Assembly (NCBI GenBank): GCA_048594975.1
Contig: JBMDXQ010000082.1
Coordinates: 1 to 64,000, forward strand
Direction of reading: 5' to 3'
Source of the DNA: JBMDXB01 sp048594975
GTDB lineage: Bacteria > Acidobacteriota > Vicinamibacteria > Vicinamibacterales > 2-12-FULL-66-21
DNA length: 64,000 nucleotides
Shown here: positions 25,499 through 33,413 of the stretch, piece by piece
Layout of the letters: each line of letters starts with the position of its first letter
Position numbering within the stretch: the stretch's first letter is position 1
Notes under the pieces: generated by a model
What the model saw: only the letters and a program-made list of their open reading frames with translations
What the model was told of the DNA's origin: nothing
The model's database searches: none
Program-made: the position numbers and the translations under genes

Positions 25499-26053
25499 CT
25501 ACTTCTTCGGCTTCGGCGGATAGTTCTTGAAGATCTTCTTGACCGCGTCGTTGATGCTTTTGTCGCGCTTCTCGGGCTTGGCCTGGGTGTTGACTTCCTT
25601 GACCCCGATCCCGCGCCAGGCGAGCTGCCCCTTCTTCGCATCGGCGAGGTCGATCACAAGCGTGCCGATCAGGATGTCGCGCACCTGCGTGGTGGTCGTG
25701 CCGCCTGCCCAGCCGCCGCCCCAGCCCCACCCGTACGGCCCGTAGCCGCCGCCGTAGCCGGAGCTGAAGGTCGAGATGTCCTTCTGCTTGTCGAACGCCA
25801 TGTGGTAGACGACGAAGAGATCGGGGTTGGATTCCGCCTTCGTCAGCCCCTTCGCCGCCAGCTGCGCGTCGATTGCCGCAACGATGCGCGCATCGATGAG
25901 TTCCTGGCCGACCGGGGTACCATCCTTGTGCGCGTAGGTCTTGAAGGACGCGAAGTCTGCCGACTTTTCGTAGTCGTAGCTGGTTTTCTGCGCCAGCACG
26001 ACAACCGGCGCCAGCACCGCTGCTACGACCAGGGTCACGACTCTGCTCTGCAT
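25499..26053 (-). CDS. DUF4136 secreted protein
   Basis: 184 residues with signal peptide MQSRVVTLVVAAVLAPVVVLAQ. 'KTSYDYEKSADFASFKTYA' after the signal, 'LIDARIVAAIDAQLAAKGLT', 'NPDLFVVYHMAF', a Gly/Tyr/Trp-rich loop (GGGYGPYGWGWGGG), 'GTLVIDLADAKKGQLAWRGIG' and a closing 'INDAVKKIFKNYPPKPK' helix are the DUF4136 layout. I chose the ATG at 26053, with AAAGGA upstream; the open frame to 26950 is shadow. A second DUF4136 gene is at 32768. It heads a three-gene operon behind a strong sigma-54-like promoter. Confidence 0.85.
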   Translation of the reverse strand: MQSRVVTLVVAAVLAPVVVLAQKTSYDYEKSADFASFKTYAHKDGTPVGQELIDARIVAAIDAQLAAKGLTKAESNPDLFVVYHMAFDKQKDISTFSSGYGGGYGPYGWGWGGGWAGGTTTTQVRDILIGTLVIDLADAKKGQLAWRGIGVKEVNTQAKPEKRDKSINDAVKKIFKNYPPKPKK

Positions 26054-26083
26054 AGGCGTTCCTTTCGCGTGTGGACCCCCTCT

Positions 26084-26100
26084 GTGCAATTGGTGCGCCG
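26084..26100 (-). promoter_or_regulatory. Candidate sigma-54 promoter of the DUF4136 operon
   Basis: On the minus strand: CGGCGCACCAATTGCAC, with CGGCGCAC at -24 and a consensus TTGCA at -12, 10 bases between GG and GC. Predicted start near 26074, about 21 bases ahead of the ATG at 26053. The 23-bp element begins 66 bp upstream. Confidence 0.65.
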
Positions 26101-26164
26101 CCTTCCGGTGAAGGAGATGCCGAGACTGCCGGCCCCTCCGTACGCGGGTCCGGCCGGGGGCGGT

Positions 26165-26187
26165 CCGGTATTCCGGGGGAACTCCGG
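26165..26187 (+). promoter_or_regulatory. 23-bp activator-like element, site C
   Basis: Reads CCGGTATTCCGG, then GGGAA, then CTCCGG, followed after one base by another CCGG. It lies in the 333-bp gap between the divergent DUF4136 and STAS operons, 66 bp from the minus and 108 bp from the plus sigma-54-like promoter. With site D it shares an identical 12-base left part. Confidence 0.6.
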
Positions 26188-26294
26188 TCCGGCGGAGCGC
26201 CGATTCAGTACGCCCGCCTGGCCGAACGGTGATCCATTCCCCAACTTCAGGGCGGAGCACCACTTCGCGCCGCCGTGGCGGCGTTGAGCGGATC

Positions 26295-26310
26295 GGGCAC
26301 ATTCCCTGCT
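26295..26310 (+). promoter_or_regulatory. Candidate sigma-54 promoter of the STAS-to-lipoprotein run
   Basis: Reads GGGCACATTCCCTGCT: GGCAC at -24 and CTGCT at -12, 10 bases between GG and GC. Predicted start near 26321, about 66 bases before the ATG at 26387. If no internal terminator acts, it could drive up to eleven genes to 40051. Confidence 0.6.
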
Positions 26311-26386
26311 CCATACGCCGCCTGCCGGCGCACGCGTGCGCCGGCGTGACCGGCGCCGCCTGACCGCCGCCGACCAAGCGACCGCC

Positions 26387-26812
26387 ATGCCGATCGACCT
26401 GCGTCACGAGCAAGGCAACGTCTATCGCCTCGAGATCGACGGCACGCTCCGAAAGGCCGATCTCGATCGGTGTCAGCGACGGCTCGCCGCCGAGATCGAT
26501 CGTGCCGGCCCGGTCAGGCTCCTGTGCGTGCTCAGGGGATTCCGCGGATGGGAACCGCGCGCGGACTGGAGCGACATCGGGTTCTTCGTCAGGCACGGCA
26601 GCGCCATTGAGCGCATTGCCGTCGTGGGACCGCTCCGGTGGCGGAGCGAGGCGTTGTTGTTCGCGGGCGCGGGTCTGCGAAAAGCGCCGGTGGCGTTCTT
26701 CCCGCTCGGCACCCTCGCCGACGCACGCACCTGGTTGTCGTCGCGATCCGGCAGCGGTGAAAGAGACACGCCCGTACAGAAGCCCGTACGGAAGAAGGAA
26801 GAGAAGCCATGA
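26387..26812 (+). CDS. SpoIIAA-like/STAS-like protein
   Basis: 141 residues. The sequence from MPIDLRHEQGNVYRLEIDGTLRKADLDRCQRRL through LLCVLRGFRGW, IGFFVRHGSAIERIAVVG, WRSEALLFAGAG and FFPLGTLADARTWL follows the SpoIIAA-like fold (beta-alpha repeats ending in 'F....e.A..WL'). Members bind small or lipid ligands or act as regulatory modules; the partner here is unknown. The first Met that fits the domain is 26387. Its stop overlaps the next ATG by 4 bases. It is the first gene of the 26387-40051 run. Confidence 0.78.
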   Translation: MPIDLRHEQGNVYRLEIDGTLRKADLDRCQRRLAAEIDRAGPVRLLCVLRGFRGWEPRADWSDIGFFVRHGSAIERIAVVGPLRWRSEALLFAGAGLRKAPVAFFPLGTLADARTWLSSRSGSGERDTPVQKPVRKKEEKP

Positions 26813-29226
26813 GATGCAGTGGACGCGCGAGCCGGGTGGCCGCGGTCGCCGTTGCGATCGCGATGTCGTTCGAAACCCCAGCACAGCTGGCCGCCCTCGG
26901 CGAGGGACAGGCCGCGGCCAAGCCGGCCTCGAAACCGGCCGGGGCGCCACCGGCGAGCGCCGGGCAGAGCGCGAAGCCGGCGGCCGGCGCCGCGGCCGCC
27001 ACGCCGGTCGACGGCGGGTGGCCCCGGGTGTACACGCTCCCGAGCAACGGGAGCGTTCTCGTCTATCAGCCGCAGATCGCGAGCTGGGAGCGACAGGCGC
27101 ACGTCCTGGCCTACAGCGCGGTCTCCTATCGGAACACCGCTGCCGACAAGCCGGTCCTCGGGACGATCAAGCTGGAGGCAGATACGCGGGTCGCCACCAC
27201 CGAGCGCCTCGTGGAGTTCCGCAACATGAAGATCGCGGAAGCCAATTTTCAGTCCCTGCCCAAGGAGCGGGTGCGAGAGATCGCCGACACCATCGACAAG
27301 GCGATTCCGCATGACGACCGGGTGATCGCGCTCGATCGCGTGCTCGCGAACCTGGACACGAGCCAGATCGTGCCGAAGAACGTCGAAGGCATCAAGGCGG
27401 ACCCCCCGACGATCTTCTTCAGCAAGACACCGGCGGTGATTGTGAATCTCGACGGAGAGCCGATCTGGAGCCCGATCAAGGAGAACGACCTGAAGTACGC
27501 CGTCAACACCAACTGGGATGTGTTCCAGCACGTTCCCAGCAACGTGTACTACCTGAGGAACAACGATACCTGGCTGAAGGCATCCGATTTCAAGGGGCCG
27601 TGGACGCCGGCCGGGGCGCTGCCGGACAGCTTCAAGACGCTGCCGGCACACGACAACTGGAAGGACGTCAAGGCGAACCTGCCGGGCAAGCCGCTCAAGG
27701 CGTCTGCGGTGCCGAAGGTGTTCGTGAGCACTTCTCCTTCGGAGCTCATCCTGCTGACCGGCGAGCCGAACTACATCCTTGTCCAGGGCACCGGCCTGTT
27801 GTGGGTGAGCAACAGCGAAAGCGATCTCTTCCGGCTGGGCAAGGCGGGAACGGTGTATTACCTCGTGGCCGGCCGCTGGTTCTCGGCGCCGGACTTCACC
27901 GGGCCATGGACCTTCGCGACGCCGTCGCTGCCGGCCGACTTCAAGAAGATCCCGCTCGAGCACCAGCGGTCGCGCGTGCTCGCGTCGGTGCCAGGGACCC
28001 CGCAGGCGGCCGAAGCCGTGCTGCTCGCGCAGATCCCGCAAACCGCGCGCGTCAACAAGAAGGAGGCGAAGGCCCCCGACGTGGCCTTCCAGGGCGACCC
28101 GCAGTTCGCGCCGATCGAACAGACCAGCGTGCAGCGCGCCGTCAATACCGACAAGGACGTCTTCAAGGTCGGCGACCTCTATTACATGTGTTACCAGGGC
28201 GTGTGGTTCGTCGGCAAATCCGCATCCGGACCGTGGGAGGTGGCGAGCTCGGTGCCGGAGCAGATTTACAAGATCCCGGCCAGCTCGCCGGCTCACCACG
28301 TCACCTACGTGACGGTCGAAGACGACGACGACGACGACTGGGTGGTCTTTGCGGCGGCGGCCGGCTACACGGGAATGATGGTGGCCTGGGGCTGCACGGT
28401 GTGGGGCACGGGCTGGTACTACCCGCCCTACTGGGGTTGGGGCGGCTACTATCCGTATTACTACCCGCACTTCCCCACCTACGGGTACTCCGCCTGGTAC
28501 AACCCCTACACCGGGGCGTACGGCCGGAGTGCAGCGGTTTACGGTCCCTACGGCGGCGCCGGCGTCGGCGCCCGCGACAACCCGCGGACCGGAACGTATG
28601 CGCGTGGCGCCGCCGCCTACGGTCCCTATGGTGCGCGAGGCGTCGCGCAGGCCTACAACCCGCGCACCGGCACGTACGCTGCGACGCGCCAGGGATCGAA
28701 CGTGTATGGCAGCTGGGGCTCCACCGCGGTGCAGCGCGGCGACGACTGGGCGAGGACGAACCGGTACACGAACCGGCAGACGGGTACCACGACGCGCACG
28801 ATCAGGACCGACGAGGGCTCGGCGGTCACGCGTCGCGGCGCCGGCGGCGGTACGGTCGGCGTGGGCAGCAGCGGCGACGTCTACGCGGGCAGGGATGGCA
28901 ATGTCTATCGCCGCCAGGACGGAAACTGGCAGCGGTACGACGACGGCGGATGGACCAACACCGATCGGCAGCCGGGTGAACGGCCCACCCCGACCGACCG
29001 CACGGGCACGCGCGAAGCGCCGGCGGCGGGCGCCCGTACGACCGATCGCGCGACGACCGAGCAGCTGAATCGCGACGCCGCCGCCCGGCGCGCGGGCGCG
29101 CAGCGGACGACCGATTACTCGAACTACCGGAGCAGCGGCAGCGGCAGCAGCCGCAGCGCCGGCAGCTACCGCGGCGGCGGCGCACGCGCCGGCGGCGCGC
29201 GCGCCGGGGGCGGTCGCCGTCGCTGA
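26809..29226 (+). CDS. Large secreted protein with internal repeats and Tyr/Gly-rich tail
   Basis: 805 residues. Signal-like N-terminus and an Ala/Pro-rich linker (to about 68), then GWPRVYTLPSNGSVLVYQPQIASW. Three tandem units follow, each with a 'T.VF.S..PAEL-like' strand and 'L.YV.N...D.F......YYL..G.WF.A....GPWT' (for example 230-265, 315-365, 430-475). A DDDDDDW run is near 508, then a very Tyr/Trp/Gly-rich stretch (WGWGGYYPYYYPHFPTYGYSAWYNPYTG), NPRTGTYA repeats, and an Arg/Gly/Ser-rich disordered tail. Similar proteins are sometimes labelled carbohydrate-binding family V/XII; I cannot confirm binding. It is probably cell-surface or periplasmic. Confidence 0.7.
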   Translation: MRCSGRASRVAAVAVAIAMSFETPAQLAALGEGQAAAKPASKPAGAPPASAGQSAKPAAGAAAATPVDGGWPRVYTLPSNGSVLVYQPQIASWERQAHVLAYSAVSYRNTAADKPVLGTIKLEADTRVATTERLVEFRNMKIAEANFQSLPKERVREIADTIDKAIPHDDRVIALDRVLANLDTSQIVPKNVEGIKADPPTIFFSKTPAVIVNLDGEPIWSPIKENDLKYAVNTNWDVFQHVPSNVYYLRNNDTWLKASDFKGPWTPAGALPDSFKTLPAHDNWKDVKANLPGKPLKASAVPKVFVSTSPSELILLTGEPNYILVQGTGLLWVSNSESDLFRLGKAGTVYYLVAGRWFSAPDFTGPWTFATPSLPADFKKIPLEHQRSRVLASVPGTPQAAEAVLLAQIPQTARVNKKEAKAPDVAFQGDPQFAPIEQTSVQRAVNTDKDVFKVGDLYYMCYQGVWFVGKSASGPWEVASSVPEQIYKIPASSPAHHVTYVTVEDDDDDDWVVFAAAAGYTGMMVAWGCTVWGTGWYYPPYWGWGGYYPYYYPHFPTYGYSAWYNPYTGAYGRSAAVYGPYGGAGVGARDNPRTGTYARGAAAYGPYGARGVAQAYNPRTGTYAATRQGSNVYGSWGSTAVQRGDDWARTNRYTNRQTGTTTRTIRTDEGSAVTRRGAGGGTVGVGSSGDVYAGRDGNVYRRQDGNWQRYDDGGWTNTDRQPGERPTPTDRTGTREAPAAGARTTDRATTEQLNRDAAARRAGAQRTTDYSNYRSSGSGSSRSAGSYRGGGARAGGARAGGGRRR

Positions 29227-29246
29227 AAGGCGGCACGGGCTCAATC

Positions 29247-30437
29247 ATGCAGAAGCACTCCTTCACCGCCGCGTTCGCCGCGGGCGTTCTCGTGCTCGCA
29301 TCGCCGGCAACGGCGCAGGAGTCGCGCGCCGAGGTCATCGCCGCCGCGCAGGCCCGCAAGGCCTCGGAGCTGAAGCCGCGCGAGCCCACCGCCGCCGAGC
29401 GGTGGTTCGTCGCCCTGCGGCGCGAGTTCCTCGACGAGCCGTCCGGCCCGTATCCGTACTTCGAAAGCGTCTACAGCGGGGGCGGCTTCACGCTCGGCGC
29501 CGGTTACCGCTCCTTCTTCGGCGATCGGACGCACTGGGACGTCAAGGGGCTCTATTCGATCAAGGGTTACAAGCTCATCGAGCTGAGCACCGACTCCTGG
29601 GGACACGCGCAGGGCCGGCTCGACCTGCACGCGCGCGCCGGCTGGCGCGACGCCACCCAGGTCGCCTATTACGGCCTCGGCATCGACAGCCGGGACGCGC
29701 CGGCGAACTTCGGGCTGCAGCAGGGGTACGCTGGCGGCGACCTGCGGGTCCGGCCGGGCGGCTACACCGTCTTCACCGTCGGCGCCACCTACGAAGACTA
29801 CTCGCTCGGCCCTGGGAGCGGCAGCACGCCCTCGATCGAGGAGGTGTTCACGCCCGAGACCGCGCCGGGACTGGGGGTGAGTCCGGCGTTCCTGCACACG
29901 ATCGCGTCGGCCGGCATCGACTGGCGGCCCGCACCCGACTACGCGCGACGCGGCGGGCTCTACCAGGTCACCTATCACAACTACGCCGATCGGGACGACG
30001 TCCACAGCTTCGATCGCGTCGACGGCGAAATCGTCCAGCACATCCCGGTTCTTCGCGAGAACTGGGTCATCTCGCTGCACGGCCTCGTCCAGACCACGCT
30101 CGACGACGAGGACGAGGTGCCCTATTTCCTGCTGCCGTCGCTCGGCAGCGGCAGCACGCTGCGCGCGTATCCCAGCTGGCGCTACCGCGATCGCCACAGC
30201 CTGCTGCTCACCGGCGAACTCCGCTGGATTCCCAGTCGCCTCGGCATCGACATGGCGCTGTTCTACGACATGGGCAAGGTCGCCCGGCGCTGGGACGAGC
30301 TGAGCCTCGACGGGTTGAAGAGCAACGTCGGCATCGGCGTTCGTTTCCACACCCCGCTAGCCACCCCGCTGCGAATCGAGCTGGCACACGGACGCGAGGG
30401 CCTTCACCTGGTGTTCGCGGGGAGTGCCGCTTTCTGA
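29247..30437 (+). CDS. Outer-membrane Omp85/surface-antigen-type barrel
   Basis: 396 residues with signal peptide MQKHSFTAAFAAGVLVLASPATAQ. The rest reads as a barrel: GGGFTLGAGYRSFFGDRTHWDVKGLYS, then paired strands, and near the end LPSLGSGSTLRAYPSWRYRDRHSLLLTGELRW, which resembles the conserved L6-region and following strands of BamA/TamA-like surface antigens; the protein ends in ...FAGSAAF. There are no POTRA repeats, so it is a bare barrel. It sits 20 bases after the repeat protein and 16 before the next gene. Confidence 0.72.
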   Translation: MQKHSFTAAFAAGVLVLASPATAQESRAEVIAAAQARKASELKPREPTAAERWFVALRREFLDEPSGPYPYFESVYSGGGFTLGAGYRSFFGDRTHWDVKGLYSIKGYKLIELSTDSWGHAQGRLDLHARAGWRDATQVAYYGLGIDSRDAPANFGLQQGYAGGDLRVRPGGYTVFTVGATYEDYSLGPGSGSTPSIEEVFTPETAPGLGVSPAFLHTIASAGIDWRPAPDYARRGGLYQVTYHNYADRDDVHSFDRVDGEIVQHIPVLRENWVISLHGLVQTTLDDEDEVPYFLLPSLGSGSTLRAYPSWRYRDRHSLLLTGELRWIPSRLGIDMALFYDMGKVARRWDELSLDGLKSNVGIGVRFHTPLATPLRIELAHGREGLHLVFAGSAAF

Positions 30438-30453
30438 GGCGAGGACCCGTACC

Positions 30454-32118
30454 ATGACGAATCGCCGCCGTCTCGTGTCTTGCGTCGTGTGGTGCGGCTG
30501 CGCCGCCTTCCTCCTGTCGGCGGCGCCGCGCGGCGCGGCGCCGAGGTTCTACGGCGACGATCCCATCCCGCGCGAGCCGGAAACCCAGGATGCGTCGCGG
30601 GTGCAGGAGTGGGACATCGACCTGTTCTGGGACCTGGCCGAAAACCTGTTCGGGCGGCCCGGCGATCCCGCTCCGAACGTGCGCGCGCAGAACGTCAACA
30701 CCGTCGACGAGGTGCCGGACTCGAGCTGGTTCACGAACCGGATCGGCACGCGCCCGCTGCCGATCGAAGAGCTGCAACGGGGACCGCTGACGGGCAGCGG
30801 GCCCGAGCCCGGCACCTGGTCGGTGATCGCCTCGAAGCAGGCGGGGTTTGCCCCGGGCTTCACGATGCGCGACGGCAAGGGTGAGACCTGGTTCGTGTCG
30901 TTCGACGCGGCCGGGCATCCGGAAGCGGCGACCGGCGCCATTCTCGTCGCCAACAAGATCTTCTGGGCGCTCGGCTACTGGCAGGCGGAAAACTATCTCG
31001 TGCGCATCCGCCCCGACCAGCTCGTCATCGCCGAGTCGGCCACCTTCACGCCCCCGTCGGGCAAGCGCCGGCGGCTGAAATCGGGCGACCTGGACGACGT
31101 TTTCCGGCGCTCCGACCGCGGGGCCGATGGGTCGTATCGCGCCGTCGCATCGCGTGCGCTCCCCGGACGCGTGCTCGGCGGCTTCCGCTATTACGGCACC
31201 CGTCCCGACGACCCGAACGACCTCGTGCCACACGAGCACCGTCGCGAGCTGCGCGCCTTGAAGGTCTTCGGGGCGTGGACGAACCTCGTCGACATGAAGG
31301 CCGGCAACACGCTCGACTCGCTCATCACCGAAAACGGCAAGGGGGTCGTGCGCCACTACCTGCAGGACGTGGGCTCCACGTTCGGCACCGGCGCCAACGG
31401 CCCGCGTGAATACGACGAGGGCTGGGAATACCTCTTCGACGGGAGACTCACACGCAACCGCCTCCTCACGATGGGCCTGTGGCTCGAACCGTGGCAGAAG
31501 GTGAAGTACGTCGAGACGCCGGCGATCGGGCGATTCGAGGGGGAGGCGTTCGTGCCGGAGGCCTGGAAACCACGCGTGCCGACGGCGGCATTCCTGCGCG
31601 CGCGTGTCGACGACAGTTTCTGGGCCGCGCGCCGGGTGATGGCGTTTTCCGACGAGATGATCCACGCCGTGGTCGCAACCGGGCACTACTCCGACGAGTC
31701 CGCGGCGAAGTTGCTGGCCGACGTCCTGATTCAGCGCCGCGACAAGATCGGACGAGCGTACCTGACGGCGGTCACTCCGGCCGTGAACGTGGCCCTCGAC
31801 GGCTCGGATACCTTGACCTTCGACAACGCCGCGGCGGCCGCAGGCGTCGCGGACGAACCGCCCGGCGGCTATGCCGTGACCTGGGCGCGGTACGACAACG
31901 CCACCGACACGGCGGACCCGATGGCGTCGCCGACGCCGACCACGACGCGGCGCGCGAAGGCGCCGGCGCCGCTGCCGACCGCGCCGGGAACGTTCGTCAA
32001 GGTGCAGATCGCCACGAGCAGGCAGGAGCCGACAGCCGTGGTCCCGGTGGACGTCTACTTCCGCCGGACCGGCAGCGGGTGGACGCTGGTCGGCATCGAT
32101 CGGCTGCCCCGGCAGTGA
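30454..32118 (+). CDS. Secreted protein of unknown function, 554 residues
   Basis: Signal-like segment (RRRLVSCVVWCGCAAFLLSAAP) followed by a soluble protein with no cysteine motif or known catalytic signature that I recognise. Notable parts: PRFYGDDPIPREPETQDAS, 'NTVDEVPDSSWFTNRIG', 'KQAGFAPGFTMRDGKGETWFVSFD', ATGAILVANKIFWALGYWQAENY and HYLQDVGSTFGTG. 'GETWFVSFDaagHPEaatgA..va.kifwAlGYwq.e.Y' looks like a kinase-fold-like or hydrolase-like core but I cannot assign it. The ATG at 30454 is preferred over 30424, which would overlap the barrel gene. Similar proteins occur in Acidobacteria. Confidence 0.7.
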   Translation: MTNRRRLVSCVVWCGCAAFLLSAAPRGAAPRFYGDDPIPREPETQDASRVQEWDIDLFWDLAENLFGRPGDPAPNVRAQNVNTVDEVPDSSWFTNRIGTRPLPIEELQRGPLTGSGPEPGTWSVIASKQAGFAPGFTMRDGKGETWFVSFDAAGHPEAATGAILVANKIFWALGYWQAENYLVRIRPDQLVIAESATFTPPSGKRRRLKSGDLDDVFRRSDRGADGSYRAVASRALPGRVLGGFRYYGTRPDDPNDLVPHEHRRELRALKVFGAWTNLVDMKAGNTLDSLITENGKGVVRHYLQDVGSTFGTGANGPREYDEGWEYLFDGRLTRNRLLTMGLWLEPWQKVKYVETPAIGRFEGEAFVPEAWKPRVPTAAFLRARVDDSFWAARRVMAFSDEMIHAVVATGHYSDESAAKLLADVLIQRRDKIGRAYLTAVTPAVNVALDGSDTLTFDNAAAAAGVADEPPGGYAVTWARYDNATDTADPMASPTPTTTRRAKAPAPLPTAPGTFVKVQIATSRQEPTAVVPVDVYFRRTGSGWTLVGIDRLPRQ

Positions 32119-32154
32119 CGGCAGGACGATCAACAACCGCGGAGAGGAGGATCC

Positions 32155-32778
32155 GTGAAGAGCTGGCTCGCGTTTGCCGCGGCGCTACTCGCCCCGATGG
32201 CGGTCATGTCCGGCGCACCCGCCGCCGTCCCGCAGTCGATCGAAGGCGCATTGCCGACTCCCCTGCGGCTGTCGGCGTTCGCCGTGAACATGAGCACGGT
32301 CGCGACGGGGACGACGGCCGTGATGGACATTCGAATCACGCGCTGGTCCACCGCCGCCGAACGCGAGCGGTTGATCACTGCGGCGATCGAGAAGGGGCAG
32401 GACGCGTTGCTGCGCAGCCTGCAGAAGATGCCGGATCACGGGCGCCTCAGCATTCCCGGCTGGCGGGGACCGGATCCGCACAACGCCCGGCTCGGCTGGG
32501 AGTTGCGCTATGCCGTGGCGACGCCGGGAGAGGACGGCGGCCACCGGATCGCCATTGCGACCGACCGCTACATCGGCATGTGGGAAGCGCGAAACCGGCC
32601 GCGCACGATCGATTATCCCTTCACCCTCATCGACATCCGGCTCGACGGGAACGGCCGCGGCGTCGGCAAGATGGCCGTGGCCACGAAGATCGAGTTCAAC
32701 AAGAAGAAGCAGGAGATGGTGCTCGAGAACTATGCGTCCGAGCCGGTCAGGCTCAACGAGGTCAAAATTGAGAAGTAG
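32155..32778 (+). CDS. Secreted protein of unknown function, paralogue of 15660-16235
   Basis: 207 residues with signal peptide MKSWLAFAAALLAPMAVMSGAPAA; GAGAGGAGG lies just ahead of the ATG. Shared order with the product at 15660: VMDIRITRWS strand, a helix with LLRSLQKMPDHGRLSIPG, an RYAVATPG...RIAIATDRYIG pair of strands, DIRLDGNGRGVGKMAVATKIEF and a closing VRLNEVKIEK strand. The family is unknown to me. The last 11 bases overlap the proposed start of the DUF4136 gene. Confidence 0.75.
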   Translation: MKSWLAFAAALLAPMAVMSGAPAAVPQSIEGALPTPLRLSAFAVNMSTVATGTTAVMDIRITRWSTAAERERLITAAIEKGQDALLRSLQKMPDHGRLSIPGWRGPDPHNARLGWELRYAVATPGEDGGHRIAIATDRYIGMWEARNRPRTIDYPFTLIDIRLDGNGRGVGKMAVATKIEFNKKKQEMVLENYASEPVRLNEVKIEK

Positions 32779-33403
32779 CGGCTCACGTCGTTTGGCTGGC
32801 GTGCACCCACGGCTGGTGCCCGTGCTGGCGGCCGTGGCACTGGTCGGACTCGCCGGCACGGTCGGCGCGCAGAAGCTCGAGGTCAAGGTCGACCGCGATC
32901 CGAAGGCGGACTTCGAGACGATCAAGACCTATGCGTGGCTGCCGCCGCCACCGCTCGTCCAGAACGTCGCCCCCGACGCCACGAGCAATCCGACGCTCAG
33001 CGACGAAGCGCTCCGCCCGCACATCGTCGCGGCCGTGGATCGCCAGCTGACGGCGCGCGGGCTGACGAAAATCGACGACCGGGATGCCGCGGACGTCCAC
33101 GTCGCCTATTTTGCCGCGCTCACGACCGGCATGACGCAGACGTATCTGGGCGAGTACTACGGCTACGTCACGGGGTTTGCCTCGGTCTTCCTGCCTGGCG
33201 GCGCCCCCAGCACGTCGACGAGGGTTCACGAGAAAGGCACCGTCATCGTCGACATCGTGCAGCGTTCCTCGAAGCGCGCGATCTGGCGCGGCTCGGTGAT
33301 CACACGGATCAATCAGGAGCACACGCTGGAAAAACGCATCGAGCGCATCCACGAGGGCGCCGAGCGGATCTTCCGGCAGTTCCCGATTCGGCCGAAGCAG
33401 TAG
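32768..33403 (+). CDS. DUF4136 secreted protein, second copy
   Basis: 211 residues from a TTG at 32768. GAGG 6 bases upstream and a good signal peptide (MRSSGSRRLAGVHPRLVPVLAAV...) decide this start; no ATG is available before the domain. The body has KLEVKVDRDPKADFETIKTYAW, LRPHIVAAVDRQLTARGLTK, ADVHVAYFAAL, GTVIVDIVQRSSKRAIWRGS and IHEGAERIFRQFPIRPK, the DUF4136 layout. It overlaps the preceding gene by 11 bases and precedes mscS by 10. Paralogue of the gene at 25499. Confidence 0.8.
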   Translation: MRSSGSRRLAGVHPRLVPVLAAVALVGLAGTVGAQKLEVKVDRDPKADFETIKTYAWLPPPPLVQNVAPDATSNPTLSDEALRPHIVAAVDRQLTARGLTKIDDRDAADVHVAYFAALTTGMTQTYLGEYYGYVTGFASVFLPGGAPSTSTRVHEKGTVIVDIVQRSSKRAIWRGSVITRINQEHTLEKRIERIHEGAERIFRQFPIRPKQ

Positions 33404-33413
33404 GGTCATCACC

